Assembly (NCBI GenBank): GCA_003132165.1
Contig: PKWW01000033.1
Coordinates: 99,036-163,035, forward strand
DNA length: 64,000 nucleotides
Direction of reading: 5' to 3'
Origin: Acidimicrobiaceae bacterium
Lineage (GTDB): Bacteria > Actinomycetota > Acidimicrobiia > Acidimicrobiales > RAAP-2
Shown: one piece after another, positions 1 through 8,435 of the stretch
How positions within the stretch are numbered: the first letter of the stretch is position 1
Layout: every line of letters begins with the position of its first letter
Program-made: the position numbers and the translations under genes
The notes under the pieces: model-generated
What the model was told of the DNA's origin: nothing
Databases searched by the model: none
What the model saw: only the letters and a program-made list of their open reading frames with translations

Positions 1-1731
1 CTCGTCGCGGTCGTCATCGACGCCGTCGTGAGCTCGGTCTCGCCGTTGGTGCTGCGCGCCATCATCGACAATGGAATCAAACACCGGCGCGAGGGGCTCA
101 TTATCGGACTTTCGCTGCTCACGGCTGGGCTCGCGATCGCCGACGCCGTCCTCTCGCTCTTCGAGCGGCGCATCTCGGCGGTGATTGGCGAAAGCCTCAT
201 CTACGACCTACGAGCCAAGGTCTTTGCCCATATCCAAGAGATGCCCATCGCCTTCTTCGCTCGCACGCAGACCGGTGCCCTGATCAGTCGGCTGAACAAC
301 GACGTCGTCGGCGCCCAACAGGCGTTTACCGACCTGTTCTCGAACGTCGTCGGCAACATCATCCTCGTGACCATCATCCTCGGCACGATGTTTGTGCTCA
401 GCTGGCAGATCACCCTGGTCGCCCTGTTACTACTGCCGGTCTTTCTGATTCCGGCCCGTCGAGTGGGTCGGCGCCTCGGCACGCTGTTCCAAAAGGGTAT
501 GGAGTTGAATGCCGAGATGAATATGGTGATGAGCGAGCGCTTCAACGTGGCGGGCGCCATGGTGGTCAAGCTCTTCGGGCGCCCGAAGGACGAATTGTCG
601 TTCTTCGAGGGGCGGGCCGGACAAGTACGCGACATCGGTATCCACCAGGCCACGTACCAGCGATTTTTCTTCATCGCCCTGTCGCTCACGGCTTCGCTGG
701 CGACCGCGTTCGCGTACGGATTCGGCGGGGTCGAGGTATTGCACGGCGCGCTCGCCGTTGGCACCGTCGTCGCGCTGACGGCGTATCTCACCCGCCTCTA
801 CGGTCCCCTGACCCAGCTCTCAAACCTCAACATCGACTACATGTCCGCGATGGTGAGTTTCGAGCGCCTCTTCGAGGTCCTCGACCTCGAGCCGATGATC
901 AAGGAGAGCCCCGACGCGGTGGCCATTCCCGAGGGTCCGGCGCGTCTTGAGTTCGAAGGCGTCGACTTCTCCTACCCGGGCGCTGGCGAAGTCTCCCTGG
1001 CGTCGCTCGAAGCCGTTGCCCGTCTCGACGACACGCCGAGAAGCGAAGTGCTGCACGGTCTTTCGTTCGTCGTCGAGCCCGGCAGCATGACCGCACTCGT
1101 CGGTCCGAGCGGCGCCGGCAAGACGACGATCTCGATGCTTGTCTCGCGTCTCTACGACGTTGACAAGGGATCGGTGACCATCAACGGCGTCGATGTGCGT
1201 GACGCGACCACGGCGTCGCTCAACGCGGTCGTCGGTGTCGTCACCCAGGACCCGCACCTCTTTCACGAGAGCATCCGCCGGAACCTGGTGTTCGCGAAGC
1301 CCGATGCCACCGAGCAGGAGATCGAGGCGGCACTGCGCTCGGCCCAGATCTGGTCCCTCGTCGAGAGCCTGCCCCTCGGTCTCGAGACGGTGGTGGGCGA
1401 GCGTGGATACCGGCTCTCAGGCGGCGAGAAGCAGCGCATCGCGCTCGCGAGGTTGCTACTGAAGTCCCCGCGTCTGGTGGTGCTCGATGAGGCCACCGCG
1501 CACCTCGACGCCGAGAGCGAAGCCGCAGTTCAACGCGCGCTCGAGGAAACCATGACGTCGCGCACATCGCTCGTCATCGCGCACCGTCTTTCGACTATTC
1601 GAAACGCGGACCAGATACTGGTCATCGAGGCCGGACGTATTGTCCAGCGCGGCACGCACGCCGAGTTACTGCAAGCGGGTGGCCTCTACCACGACCTCTA
1701 CGAGACCCAGTTCGCCCAACAGGAGCGTTAG
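1..1731 (+). CDS. ABC exporter, fused membrane and ATPase domains (5' truncated)
   Basis: The frame is open from base 1, so the gene begins upstream of the window and lacks only its N-terminus; the GTG at 28 is probably internal, because the nine codons before it continue a hydrophobic helix. About 576 residues are visible. An MdlB/MsbA-type membrane domain (about residues 1-300) is followed by an ABC ATPase with Walker A GPSGAGKT (near base 1102), signature LSGGE, Walker B VVLDEAT and H-loop IAHRLST. Such half-transporters dimerise in the cytoplasmic membrane and export lipids, peptides or drugs. Nothing here identifies the substrate. Its TAG stop overlaps the TAA of the convergent fabI gene in the tetranucleotide TTAG. 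Confidence 0.93.
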   Translation, partial: LVAVVIDAVVSSVSPLVLRAIIDNGIKHRREGLIIGLSLLTAGLAIADAVLSLFERRISAVIGESLIYDLRAKVFAHIQEMPIAFFARTQTGALISRLNNDVVGAQQAFTDLFSNVVGNIILVTIILGTMFVLSWQITLVALLLLPVFLIPARRVGRRLGTLFQKGMELNAEMNMVMSERFNVAGAMVVKLFGRPKDELSFFEGRAGQVRDIGIHQATYQRFFFIALSLTASLATAFAYGFGGVEVLHGALAVGTVVALTAYLTRLYGPLTQLSNLNIDYMSAMVSFERLFEVLDLEPMIKESPDAVAIPEGPARLEFEGVDFSYPGAGEVSLASLEAVARLDDTPRSEVLHGLSFVVEPGSMTALVGPSGAGKTTISMLVSRLYDVDKGSVTINGVDVRDATTASLNAVVGVVTQDPHLFHESIRRNLVFAKPDATEQEIEAALRSAQIWSLVESLPLGLETVVGERGYRLSGGEKQRIALARLLLKSPRLVVLDEATAHLDAESEAAVQRALEETMTSRTSLVIAHRLSTIRNADQILVIEAGRIVQRGTHAELLQAGGLYHDLYETQFAQQER

Positions 1732-2507
1732 CCCATCGCGTGAGCACCGCCGTCGACGTGGATCACCGATGCGGTCGTGCCACGCAGCAGTGGTGAGAGC
1801 AACGCAATGGCGGTGTCGGCGACGGCGCTGGAGTCGTAGACGTCCCAGCCCAGGGGTGCCCGGTCGGCCCAGGTGTCCTCGAAGAGCGAGAAACCGGGGA
1901 TCGACTTCGCGGCCATTGTTCGAATCGGCCCGGCGGCGAGCATGTTGACGCGGATCTTGTCAGGACCGACCTCGCGGGCGAGGTAGCGGCCGAGCGACTC
2001 CAGACCGGCCTTCATGACGCCCATCCAGTCGTACATGGGGTAGGCGCGCGAACCATCGAAATCGAGCGCGATCACTGACGCCCCGCCGAGCACCTCGCTC
2101 TTCTGTAGCAGCGGTCGATACGCGCCGACGAGGGCGGCCAGTGAATACGTGGAAATCTGCATGGCAACCGCCACGTCTTCGAAGGGCGCCGCGAACATGC
2201 CGCTGCCGAGGCAGGTCTGGGGAGCGTAGCCAATCGCGTGCACGAGCCCGTCCAAGCGTCCGAAACGCTCCTGCACTTCGGTGACCGCCGACGCGATCTG
2301 CGCGGGATCGGTGACGTCGAGCTCGATGATCTCACCCACGTCGCCGAGTTTGCGGGCCGTGCGCCGGGTGAGCGAGGTGCCGCGTCCGGCTCCCGAAAGG
2401 GCTATTGTCGCACCCTCTTCCAGCGCCCGCTTGGCGATACCGAAGGCCAAAGAGTCGTCGGTCAGAACGCCCGTGACGAGGATGCGGTGACCGGCGAGTA
2501 GTTCCAT
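1728..2507 (-). CDS. fabI: Enoyl-[acyl-carrier-protein] reductase (NADH), FabI/InhA type
   Basis: A 259-residue short-chain reductase that catalyses the last step of the type II fatty-acid elongation cycle. The N-terminal Rossmann region carries ILVTGVLTDDSLAFGIA, and the catalytic pair is Y159 and K166 in YDWMGVMKAG, matching Tyr158/Lys165 of mycobacterial InhA. AAGPIRTMAAKSI follows, and the C-terminus HVDGGAHAMG is InhA-like. The start is supported by a TACGCT box ending exactly 6 nt before the ATG, with no ribosome binding site, so the mRNA is probably leaderless. The partner genes fabD-fabG-acpP-fabF lie about 42 kb away in this window. Confidence 0.93.
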   Translation of the reverse strand: MELLAGHRILVTGVLTDDSLAFGIAKRALEEGATIALSGAGRGTSLTRRTARKLGDVGEIIELDVTDPAQIASAVTEVQERFGRLDGLVHAIGYAPQTCLGSGMFAAPFEDVAVAMQISTYSLAALVGAYRPLLQKSEVLGGASVIALDFDGSRAYPMYDWMGVMKAGLESLGRYLAREVGPDKIRVNMLAAGPIRTMAAKSIPGFSLFEDTWADRAPLGWDVYDSSAVADTAIALLSPLLRGTTASVIHVDGGAHAMG

Positions 2508-2513
2508 ATTGTT

Positions 2514-2519
2514 AGCGTA
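2514..2519 (-). promoter_or_regulatory. -10 box of fabI (leaderless architecture)
   Basis: On the minus strand TACGCT is followed by six bases and then the fabI ATG. A start site 6-7 nt after the -10 would be the A of the start codon. No -35 consensus is obvious. Confidence 0.6.
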
Positions 2520-2549
2520 CTTCCAGACAACTAGATCAAGAGGACGATG

Positions 2550-3200
2550 ATGGAGACAGTAGGCATTCTCGGCGGCACCGGACCGGCTGGACGCGGGGTG
2601 GCGATTCGGCTCGCGAGCGCGGGTTACGACGTAGTACTCGGATCGCGCGACGCGCAGCGCGCGGGTGACGTCGCCACGACGCTCGCAGTGCGCGGCGCGG
2701 GTTCGGTCAGTGGGGGCTCGAATGAAGATGCCGCCCAGTGCGACCTCGTCGTCGTTGCGACGCCCTGGGACTCCGCCGTCGCCACGGTCGCGGCACTGCG
2801 TGCGCCGCTATTCGGCAAGACCGTGGTTTCGATGGTGAACGCACTGGCGCGCGAGGGCCGTGAACTTGTGCCGATGTACCCGGCGAGGGGATCGATGGCC
2901 GCTCAGATCGCATTCGCCCTGCCCGACAGCACCATCGTCGGCGCCTTCCACCACCTGCCCGCGGCGCAGATGGAGGACCTCGATAGCGGACTCGACGCCG
3001 ACGTCGTCATCTTCTCCGACAGCGACCCCGCGCGAAAGCACGTCGCTGAACTGGTGGACCAGATGCCTGGTCTAAGGGCGATCATCGCCGGATCGATGTC
3101 GCTCGCGAGTCCGATCGAGGCTTTCACCGCGGTCTGCATCTCGATCAACATTCGCCACAAGGCGCACAGTTACGTGAAACTCGCCGGCCTGGGTCACTGA
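2550..3200 (+). CDS. npdG: F420-dependent NADP reductase (NpdG/Fno family)
   Basis: A 216-residue protein that transfers hydride between coenzyme F420 and NADP. The N-terminal nucleotide-binding motif is GILGGTGPAGRG, followed by LGSRDAQRA, the basic loop expected for NADP phosphate. VATPWDSAV, FHHLPAA and the C-terminal ISINIRHKAHSYVKLAGLGH fit the Fno family (about 210-225 residues). Two ATGs are adjacent (2547, 2550); the second stands six bases after AAGAGG and is preferred, but the first is possible. The stop overlaps the mshC start by one base (TGATG), so the two are probably translationally coupled. It implies that the organism makes F420. Confidence 0.85.
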   Translation: METVGILGGTGPAGRGVAIRLASAGYDVVLGSRDAQRAGDVATTLAVRGAGSVSGGSNEDAAQCDLVVVATPWDSAVATVAALRAPLFGKTVVSMVNALAREGRELVPMYPARGSMAAQIAFALPDSTIVGAFHHLPAAQMEDLDSGLDADVVIFSDSDPARKHVAELVDQMPGLRAIIAGSMSLASPIEAFTAVCISINIRHKAHSYVKLAGLGH

Positions 3201-4321
3201 TGCAGTTGTACGACACTGCTCGCGAAGGAACGTTTCCGCTCGAGGCGGGTCCGATCGTCACGATGTACAGCTGCGGCATCACTCCCTACGACGCGGCGCA
3301 CCTCGGTCACGCGTTCGTCTACCTCTCCTTTGATGTCCTGCAACGCCGACTTCGCGACGCCGGTCACGAGACGCGGTGCGTGCGTAACGTCACCGACGTC
3401 GACGACGACATACTTCGAAAGGCCCGCGAACTCGGCGTCAATTATCTCGACCTCGCCGCTCAGGAGATGGCCAAGTTCGAGCGCGACATGCAACTCATCA
3501 ATTTGCTGAAGGTGTACTCGGAGCCGCGCGCGACGGGCGCAATCCCCGAGATACTCACCCTGATCGGTGAGACCTTTGATTCGGGCATCGCCTACGAGGT
3601 CGACGGATGGGTGTATTTCGAAGTGTCCAAGTTCCCACGTTTCGGCCAGGTCAGCCACGAGAGCCGCGAGTCAATGTTGGAGTTGGCGGCAATCCACGGC
3701 GGTCGTCCCGACGATCCGAAGAAACGCGATCCGCTCGATTTCGTGTTGTGGCAGCCTTCGCTTGAGGACGAACCCGCGTGGGAGTCACGCTGGGGTGCCG
3801 GGCGGCCGGGCTGGCACATTGAGTGTTCGGCGATCGCACTTCGCGAACTCGGCGAGACGCTCGACGTGCACGGCGGAGGGCGGGACCTGGCCTTCCCTCA
3901 TCACGAGTGCGAAGCGGCCCAGAGTGAGTCGGTGACCGGCGCACCATTCGTAAAGCACTGGATGCACGTGGGGCTCGTGGGGCTCGACGGCACGAAGATG
4001 TCCAAGTCGCTCGGAAACCTCGTCTTCGTTTCCCAACTCGCCGAGCGGGCCGAGCCCGCCGCGGTGCGTCTCGCACTGCTCGATCAGCACTACCGCAGCG
4101 ACTGGGAGTGGCACGAAGAATTGCTCGCGCGGGCGCAGTCGCGGCTCGCGACGTGGCGTTCGACCTTGACGACCGGCCGGAAGAGTTCGGTGCTCGAGGA
4201 CGTGCGCGCTGCGCTTGACGAGGATCTGAATACACCGCTTGCCCTTGAAGCGATCGATCAGGCGGCGCACGCCGGCTTCAACGTCGCTCCCGGAGCCACA
4301 CTGCTCGGCATTACGCTGTAG
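3200..4321 (+). CDS. mshC: Cysteine:glucosaminyl-inositol ligase, mycothiol biosynthesis (MshC)
   Basis: A 373-residue class I synthetase-like enzyme that joins cysteine to GlcN-inositol with ATP in mycothiol synthesis. I call MshC rather than cysteinyl-tRNA synthetase because the first motif reads MYSCGITPYDAAHLGHA (C25, HLGH 34-37), the MshC form, and because the length fits MshC (about 410) better than CysS (about 460). Zinc ligands of the family are visible at C25, C209 (HIECS) and H234 (PHHE), and the ATP loop KMSKS is at 266-270. It is somewhat short at the N-terminus because it starts on the npdG stop codon. A second mycothiol gene, mshD, lies at 41433-42272. A divergent CysS remains a less likely alternative. 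Confidence 0.82.
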   Translation: MQLYDTAREGTFPLEAGPIVTMYSCGITPYDAAHLGHAFVYLSFDVLQRRLRDAGHETRCVRNVTDVDDDILRKARELGVNYLDLAAQEMAKFERDMQLINLLKVYSEPRATGAIPEILTLIGETFDSGIAYEVDGWVYFEVSKFPRFGQVSHESRESMLELAAIHGGRPDDPKKRDPLDFVLWQPSLEDEPAWESRWGAGRPGWHIECSAIALRELGETLDVHGGGRDLAFPHHECEAAQSESVTGAPFVKHWMHVGLVGLDGTKMSKSLGNLVFVSQLAERAEPAAVRLALLDQHYRSDWEWHEELLARAQSRLATWRSTLTTGRKSSVLEDVRAALDEDLNTPLALEAIDQAAHAGFNVAPGATLLGITL

Positions 4322-4337
4322 GCGATGAGAGGCCACA

Positions 4338-6323
4338 ATGTCGGATCTTGAAGTAAAACTCCCTGACGGCAGCCAGCGAACGCTGGCCACCGGCTCCAAT
4401 GCCTTCGATCTCGCGGCGTCGATTGGCTCGCGGCTCGCGAAGGACGCGTTGGCGGCCGAAGTGAACGGTCAGTTGACCGACCTCAGTTCACCTTTGCCCG
4501 ATGGCGCGACGGTCGCCATCATCACGCGCGCGAGCGACAAGGGCCGAGAAGTCCTGCGCCACTCGACAGCCCACGTGCTCGCCCAGGCGGTCACGCGACT
4601 ATGGCCGGGTGCGCACTACGCCATTGGGCCGGCGATCCGCGACGGTTTCTACTATGACTTCTCACTTCCGGGCGGCGACCGCTTCAGCGACGACGACCTC
4701 GGACGGATCGAGGACGAGATGCGAAAGATCGTCGCCGAGGACCAGCCGTTCACTCGCTCGGAATATTCGATCGAAGACGGCCTGGAACTGTTCAAGGATC
4801 AGCCTTTCAAGGTGGAGATCATCAACGCCGTCAGGGACGGTGCCATTGACGAGGAGGACCTCGGTGAGGTCGCAAGCGCGTCAATCGTGTCGACGTACTC
4901 GAATACGCCCGCGTTCCGTGACCTCTGTCGTGGTCCGCACGTGCCGTCGACGTCGCGCCTCGGACACTTCAGACTTATGCGCGTCGCTGGTGCGTACTGG
5001 CGTGGCGACGAGAAGCGCCCGCAGTTGCAGCGGATCTACGGCACAGCCTGGGAATCGAAGGATGCTCTGAAGGCCCATCTCGTGCAACTCGAAGAGGCCG
5101 AGAAGCGCGACCACCGTCGACTCGGTCAGGAACTCGACCTGTTCTCTTTTCCTTCGGAACTCGGGCCCGGTCTCGCGGTTTTTCACCCTAAGGGCGGCAC
5201 GATTCGTCGCGTGATGGAGGACTATTCGCGCAGCCGCCACGTCGCGGGCAACTACGAGTTCGTGAACTCGCCGCACATCACGAAGGCCGAGTTGTTCGAG
5301 ACATCGGGCCATCTCGAATGGTTCGCCGACGCGATGTATCCGCCCATGGAACTGGACGACGGACAGAACTACTACCTGAAGCCGATGAACTGCCCATTCC
5401 ACACGCTCATCTTCAAGTCGCGACAGCGCAGCTACCGCGAGTTGCCGCTTCGCATGTTCGAGTTCGGTACGGTCTACCGCTACGAGAAGTCGGGCGCGGT
5501 GCACGGCCTCACGCGCGTGCGGGGCATGACCCAGGACGACGCGCACATCTTCTGCACCCGAGAACAGATGGGCGAGGAACTGAAGAGTCTCTTGAACTTC
5601 GTGCTCGAGCTGCTGCGCGATTTCGGTCTCAATGACTTCTACCTCGAGCTCTCGACCCGGCCCGAGGGCAAGGCCGTGGGCACTGACGAGGAGTGGAACG
5701 AGGCGGAGTCCACGCTCGAAACCGTGGCGCGCGGTGCTGGACTCGAGCTCGTTCTCGACGAAGGTGGCGGCGCATTCTACGGACCCAAGATCTCCGTGCA
5801 GGCCCGTGATGCGATCGGGCGAACCCACCAGTTGTCGACGATTCAGCTCGATTTCCAGACCCCCCAGCGCTTTGATGCGACCTACATCGCCGCCGACAAT
5901 GCGCGTCACCGTCCGATCATGATCCACCGCGCGCTCTTCGGCTCGGTCGAACGGTTCATGGCGATTCTCATCGAGCACTACGCGGGCAACATGCCCACGT
6001 GGATGAGCCCGGAGCAGGTACGCGTGCTCGGGGTTCGCGACGATCATGACGCCTACGCCAACGACATCGCGGCCGCCCTTCGTCAGGACGGTGTGCGGGT
6101 GGGCGTCGAAGTGGCGAATGAGCCGCTCGGGGCGCGCATTCGCCGCGCGAAGATGGAGAAGATCCCTTACATCCTGGTGGTCGGTGACGACGACGTCGAA
6201 AGTGGCACGCTCGGAGTGAACGCTCGAGGCTCGAACGACCCCGAGCGTGGCGTCACACTGGTCGAGTTCCGCGAGCGACTGCTGGCCCAAATCGCCAGCC
6301 ACGGTTCACCCGAGGCGCCGTAG
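4338..6323 (+). CDS. thrS: Threonyl-tRNA synthetase
   Basis: A 661-residue class II aminoacyl-tRNA synthetase charging tRNA-Thr. An N-terminal TGS domain (about 1-63) is followed by the editing domain containing HSTAHVLAQAV (about 75-85). The catalytic core holds the zinc-ligand motif MNCPFH and the class II motif FEFGTVYRYEKSG, and an anticodon-binding domain follows (about 545-650). Length is normal. The ATG follows a purine-rich GAGAGG. The stop overlaps the next start by one base (TAGTG). thrS followed by a HIT gene and pgsA is a conserved actinobacterial order. Confidence 0.97.
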   Translation: MSDLEVKLPDGSQRTLATGSNAFDLAASIGSRLAKDALAAEVNGQLTDLSSPLPDGATVAIITRASDKGREVLRHSTAHVLAQAVTRLWPGAHYAIGPAIRDGFYYDFSLPGGDRFSDDDLGRIEDEMRKIVAEDQPFTRSEYSIEDGLELFKDQPFKVEIINAVRDGAIDEEDLGEVASASIVSTYSNTPAFRDLCRGPHVPSTSRLGHFRLMRVAGAYWRGDEKRPQLQRIYGTAWESKDALKAHLVQLEEAEKRDHRRLGQELDLFSFPSELGPGLAVFHPKGGTIRRVMEDYSRSRHVAGNYEFVNSPHITKAELFETSGHLEWFADAMYPPMELDDGQNYYLKPMNCPFHTLIFKSRQRSYRELPLRMFEFGTVYRYEKSGAVHGLTRVRGMTQDDAHIFCTREQMGEELKSLLNFVLELLRDFGLNDFYLELSTRPEGKAVGTDEEWNEAESTLETVARGAGLELVLDEGGGAFYGPKISVQARDAIGRTHQLSTIQLDFQTPQRFDATYIAADNARHRPIMIHRALFGSVERFMAILIEHYAGNMPTWMSPEQVRVLGVRDDHDAYANDIAAALRQDGVRVGVEVANEPLGARIRRAKMEKIPYILVVGDDDVESGTLGVNARGSNDPERGVTLVEFRERLLAQIASHGSPEAP

Positions 6324-6823
6324 TGCCGCTCGACCGCTTCTCGGCGGCGTGGCGCGAACACTACGTGTCCGGTCAGGACGCGGCGCAGAACGCCGCGCAG
6401 AGTGGCGAGTGCGTGTTCTGTCGGCTCGGCACCGAAGAGGCGAGTGAAGCGTCGGGAGTGCTGGTGCACGCCGAACTGACCTACGTGGTGCTGAATGCCT
6501 TTCCCTACGGGTCGGGCCACCTGCTCGTGCTGCCGCGCCGGCACGTTGCGAACCTCCAGGACCTCACCGATGACGAGTACGAGGAGTTCTTCTGGGTTTT
6601 ACGACGCACGGTGGTCGCCCTCGAGGCCGCCTACGGGCCCGACGGGCTCAACGTGGGGATGAACCTGGGCCAGGCGGCGGGGGCAGGAATCCCCAAACAC
6701 CTGCACGGTCACGTACTGCCGAGATGGAACGGTGACACCAATTTCATGACATCGATAGGCGAAACCAGGGTTTTGCCCGAGTCGCTCGAGTCGACCTGGC
6801 AAAAGGTGCACGCAAAAATGTAA
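6323..6823 (+). CDS. HIT-family hydrolase, diadenosine tetraphosphate phosphorylase-like
   Basis: A 166-residue histidine-triad protein. The catalytic triad motif HLHGHV is at residues 126-131, followed by LPRW. A CVFC pair at 30-33 and VLNAFPYGSGHLLVLPRRH (about 56-74) are typical of the branch containing the mycobacterial Ap4A phosphorylase, whose gene also sits between thrS and pgsA. The likely role is degradation of dinucleoside polyphosphates in the cytoplasm; the exact substrate cannot be read from sequence. It starts with GTG overlapping the thrS stop. Confidence 0.88.
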   Translation: MPLDRFSAAWREHYVSGQDAAQNAAQSGECVFCRLGTEEASEASGVLVHAELTYVVLNAFPYGSGHLLVLPRRHVANLQDLTDDEYEEFFWVLRRTVVALEAAYGPDGLNVGMNLGQAAGAGIPKHLHGHVLPRWNGDTNFMTSIGETRVLPESLESTWQKVHAKM

Positions 6824-6842
6824 CGCCGATATAGCGGGCCGA

Positions 6843-6848
6843 TACAGT
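6843..6848 (+). promoter_or_regulatory. Possible -10 box upstream of pgsA
   Basis: TACAGT is followed by six bases and a TTG at 6855, in frame with pgsA. A transcript starting at 6855 would also carry the strong GGAGG at 6870-6874 four bases before ATG 6879, so I take the TTG spacing as marking the transcription start, not the codon used. A second TANNNT, TAGACT, lies at 6849-6854. Confidence 0.4.
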
Positions 6849-6878
6849 TAGACTTTGCGCAAAGGATCCGGAGGATCA

Positions 6879-7544
6879 ATGTTCGACGGAAAGTTTCGAA
6901 AGTCGGTAGACGCAACTACAGCGCCGATCGGGAAGTGGCTCGCGAAGTTCGGGTTCTCCGCCGACGCGCTCACTGGTTCGGGTCTGGTCTTCGCGTGCGC
7001 CACCGCGTGGGCGATTGCGGTTGGTTTTTTCTACCTCGCCATCGTGCTGCTCATCCTCACGGGTTTCCACGACCTGTTCGACGGCCCGGTTGCCAAGGCC
7101 TCGCACCGCGCGAGTCAGCGCGGCAGTTTCTTCGACTCGGTGATTGACCGGCTCAGTGACGCGGTTCTGCTCGGGGGTGTTGCGTACTACCTCGACGCGC
7201 ACCACCACGGCCAGCTCGTGCTTTTGCCCTTCGCGATCCTGTCGATGACCTTCATGATTTCCTATCAGCGCTCGAAGGCCGAGAGCCTCGGGCTGAATGC
7301 CAAGGGCGGGCTCATGGAGCGCGCCGAGCGGATGGTGTTGCTTGGTATCTCGTTGCTCGCCACCCAGATCTTCATCCCGGTGCTCTGGCTCATGCTCGTT
7401 CTGACGACGATGACAGCGGCGGGCCGGTTCTGGCGCGTGTGGCAGATTGCGGCGAGTCCCGCCCCGGCAGCCCCGTTGCCCGAGCGCAGCCACCTGCACG
7501 CCAGCCGACTTCGCCGAGGACCAAGTCGCGCCTCGCGTCACTAG
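6879..7544 (+). CDS. pgsA: CDP-alcohol phosphatidyltransferase, phosphatidylinositol-phosphate synthase type
   Basis: A 221-residue integral membrane enzyme transferring a phosphatidyl group from CDP-diacylglycerol, here probably to inositol phosphate because an acyltransferase and a PimA-like mannosyltransferase follow. The CDP-alcohol signature is at residues 65-90: DLFDG, then AK, GSFFD and SVIDR. All four aspartates (65, 68, 86, 90) are present, but the usual arginine of the AR pair is lysine (K73). Several hydrophobic segments are visible. ATG 6879 is chosen for its GGAGG ribosome binding site; a TTG 24 bases upstream would add eight residues. The C-terminus is Ser/Arg-rich. Confidence 0.85.
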   Translation: MFDGKFRKSVDATTAPIGKWLAKFGFSADALTGSGLVFACATAWAIAVGFFYLAIVLLILTGFHDLFDGPVAKASHRASQRGSFFDSVIDRLSDAVLLGGVAYYLDAHHHGQLVLLPFAILSMTFMISYQRSKAESLGLNAKGGLMERAERMVLLGISLLATQIFIPVLWLMLVLTTMTAAGRFWRVWQIAASPAPAAPLPERSHLHASRLRRGPSRASRH

Positions 7545-7547
7545 CCC

Positions 7548-8435
7548 GTGGCTGGAAAAACGCGCGTTGCGGCCTTCAAAACGATAGGAACGGCGCTCGA
7601 ACACCTCCCCGAACGTCTCGACGTCGCGCTCGCCACCAAGATCTCGACGTTGGTCGGCCGTCACTGGTCGGGAGCGCGGACGAACCTGAGGACGAATATC
7701 GCCCACGCGCTCGCGCCCGTGGGCGTGGACGTCGAAGGGGAACTTCTCGAGAGTTTCGTCGACCGTGGATTCGCCAGTTACGGCCAGTACTGGGCCGAGA
7801 GCGCCAAGTTGCCGGCGCTCAAGAAGTCGGTGATCTGCGAGCGGTTCCAGATCGGCGAGGGTCTCGAGCATCTGGTCGCGGCGAAGGGGATGGGCAAGGG
7901 TGTCGTCATTGCGTTGCCGCATATTGGTAGCTGGGAATGGGGCGGTTCATTTCTCGCCACCCTCGGCATGCCCATGACCGCGGTGGCCGAGGAGCTTGAC
8001 CCGCCGGAATTGTTCGCGTGGTTCAAGCAGAAGCGCGAGGCGATCGGCATCAACATCGAGCCGCTCGACCACCACGCCGGCCGGGTGTTGCTCCAGACAT
8101 TGAAGGCCGGAGGAGTCGTCGGGCTGCTCTGTGACCGCGACATCCAGGACAACGGCATCGAAGTTGAGTTCTTCGGCGAGATGGTCACCCTGCCGGCGGG
8201 GCCCGCGACCCTCGCACTTCGCACCGGCGCGACGCTCGTCGGCGCCGCCTGCTACTCGGGCCCGGGCCGCGACCACTACGCGGTGATCACACCGCCCATC
8301 GACGCCGAGCGTACGGGACGTCTGCGCGACGACGTGACGCGCGTCACCCAGGCCATCGCCATCGAGCTCGAAGGGTTGATTCGACGCGCGCCCGAGCAGT
8401 GGCACGTGCTCCAGCCCCGGTTCAACCAGTCGTGA
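7548..8435 (+). CDS. Acyltransferase of the LpxL/PatA superfamily (phosphatidylinositol mannoside acyltransferase-like)
   Basis: A 295-residue lysophospholipid-type acyltransferase. The catalytic H-x4-E motif is in PHIGSWEWGG (about residue 125), and GLLCDRDI with FFGEMVTLPAGPA is the acceptor-binding region of the LpxL/PatA family. Position between pgsA and a PimA-like mannosyltransferase matches the mycobacterial gene that acylates phosphatidylinositol mannoside, so that role is inferred. It starts with GTG three bases after the pgsA stop, and its TGA overlaps the next ATG by one base. Confidence 0.85.
   Translation: MAGKTRVAAFKTIGTALEHLPERLDVALATKISTLVGRHWSGARTNLRTNIAHALAPVGVDVEGELLESFVDRGFASYGQYWAESAKLPALKKSVICERFQIGEGLEHLVAAKGMGKGVVIALPHIGSWEWGGSFLATLGMPMTAVAEELDPPELFAWFKQKREAIGINIEPLDHHAGRVLLQTLKAGGVVGLLCDRDIQDNGIEVEFFGEMVTLPAGPATLALRTGATLVGAACYSGPGRDHYAVITPPIDAERTGRLRDDVTRVTQAIAIELEGLIRRAPEQWHVLQPRFNQS

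Noticed and set aside
28..1731. GTG at 28 as the start of the ABC exporter gene
   Set aside because: The frame is open to base 1 and its upstream codons encode a continuing transmembrane helix, so the gene begins before the window.
3200..4321. Plain cysteinyl-tRNA synthetase
   Set aside because: The GITPYDAAHLGHA motif, shorter length and presence of mshD favour MshC; kept only as a less likely alternative.
4881..6302. A 473-codon open frame on the minus strand, opposite thrS
   Set aside because: It mirrors the codon periodicity of thrS in high-GC DNA, has no recognisable domain, and lies wholly within a certain gene. The same applies to long antisense frames at 6876-7922, 10794-11855, 11978-13102 and 60911-62152.
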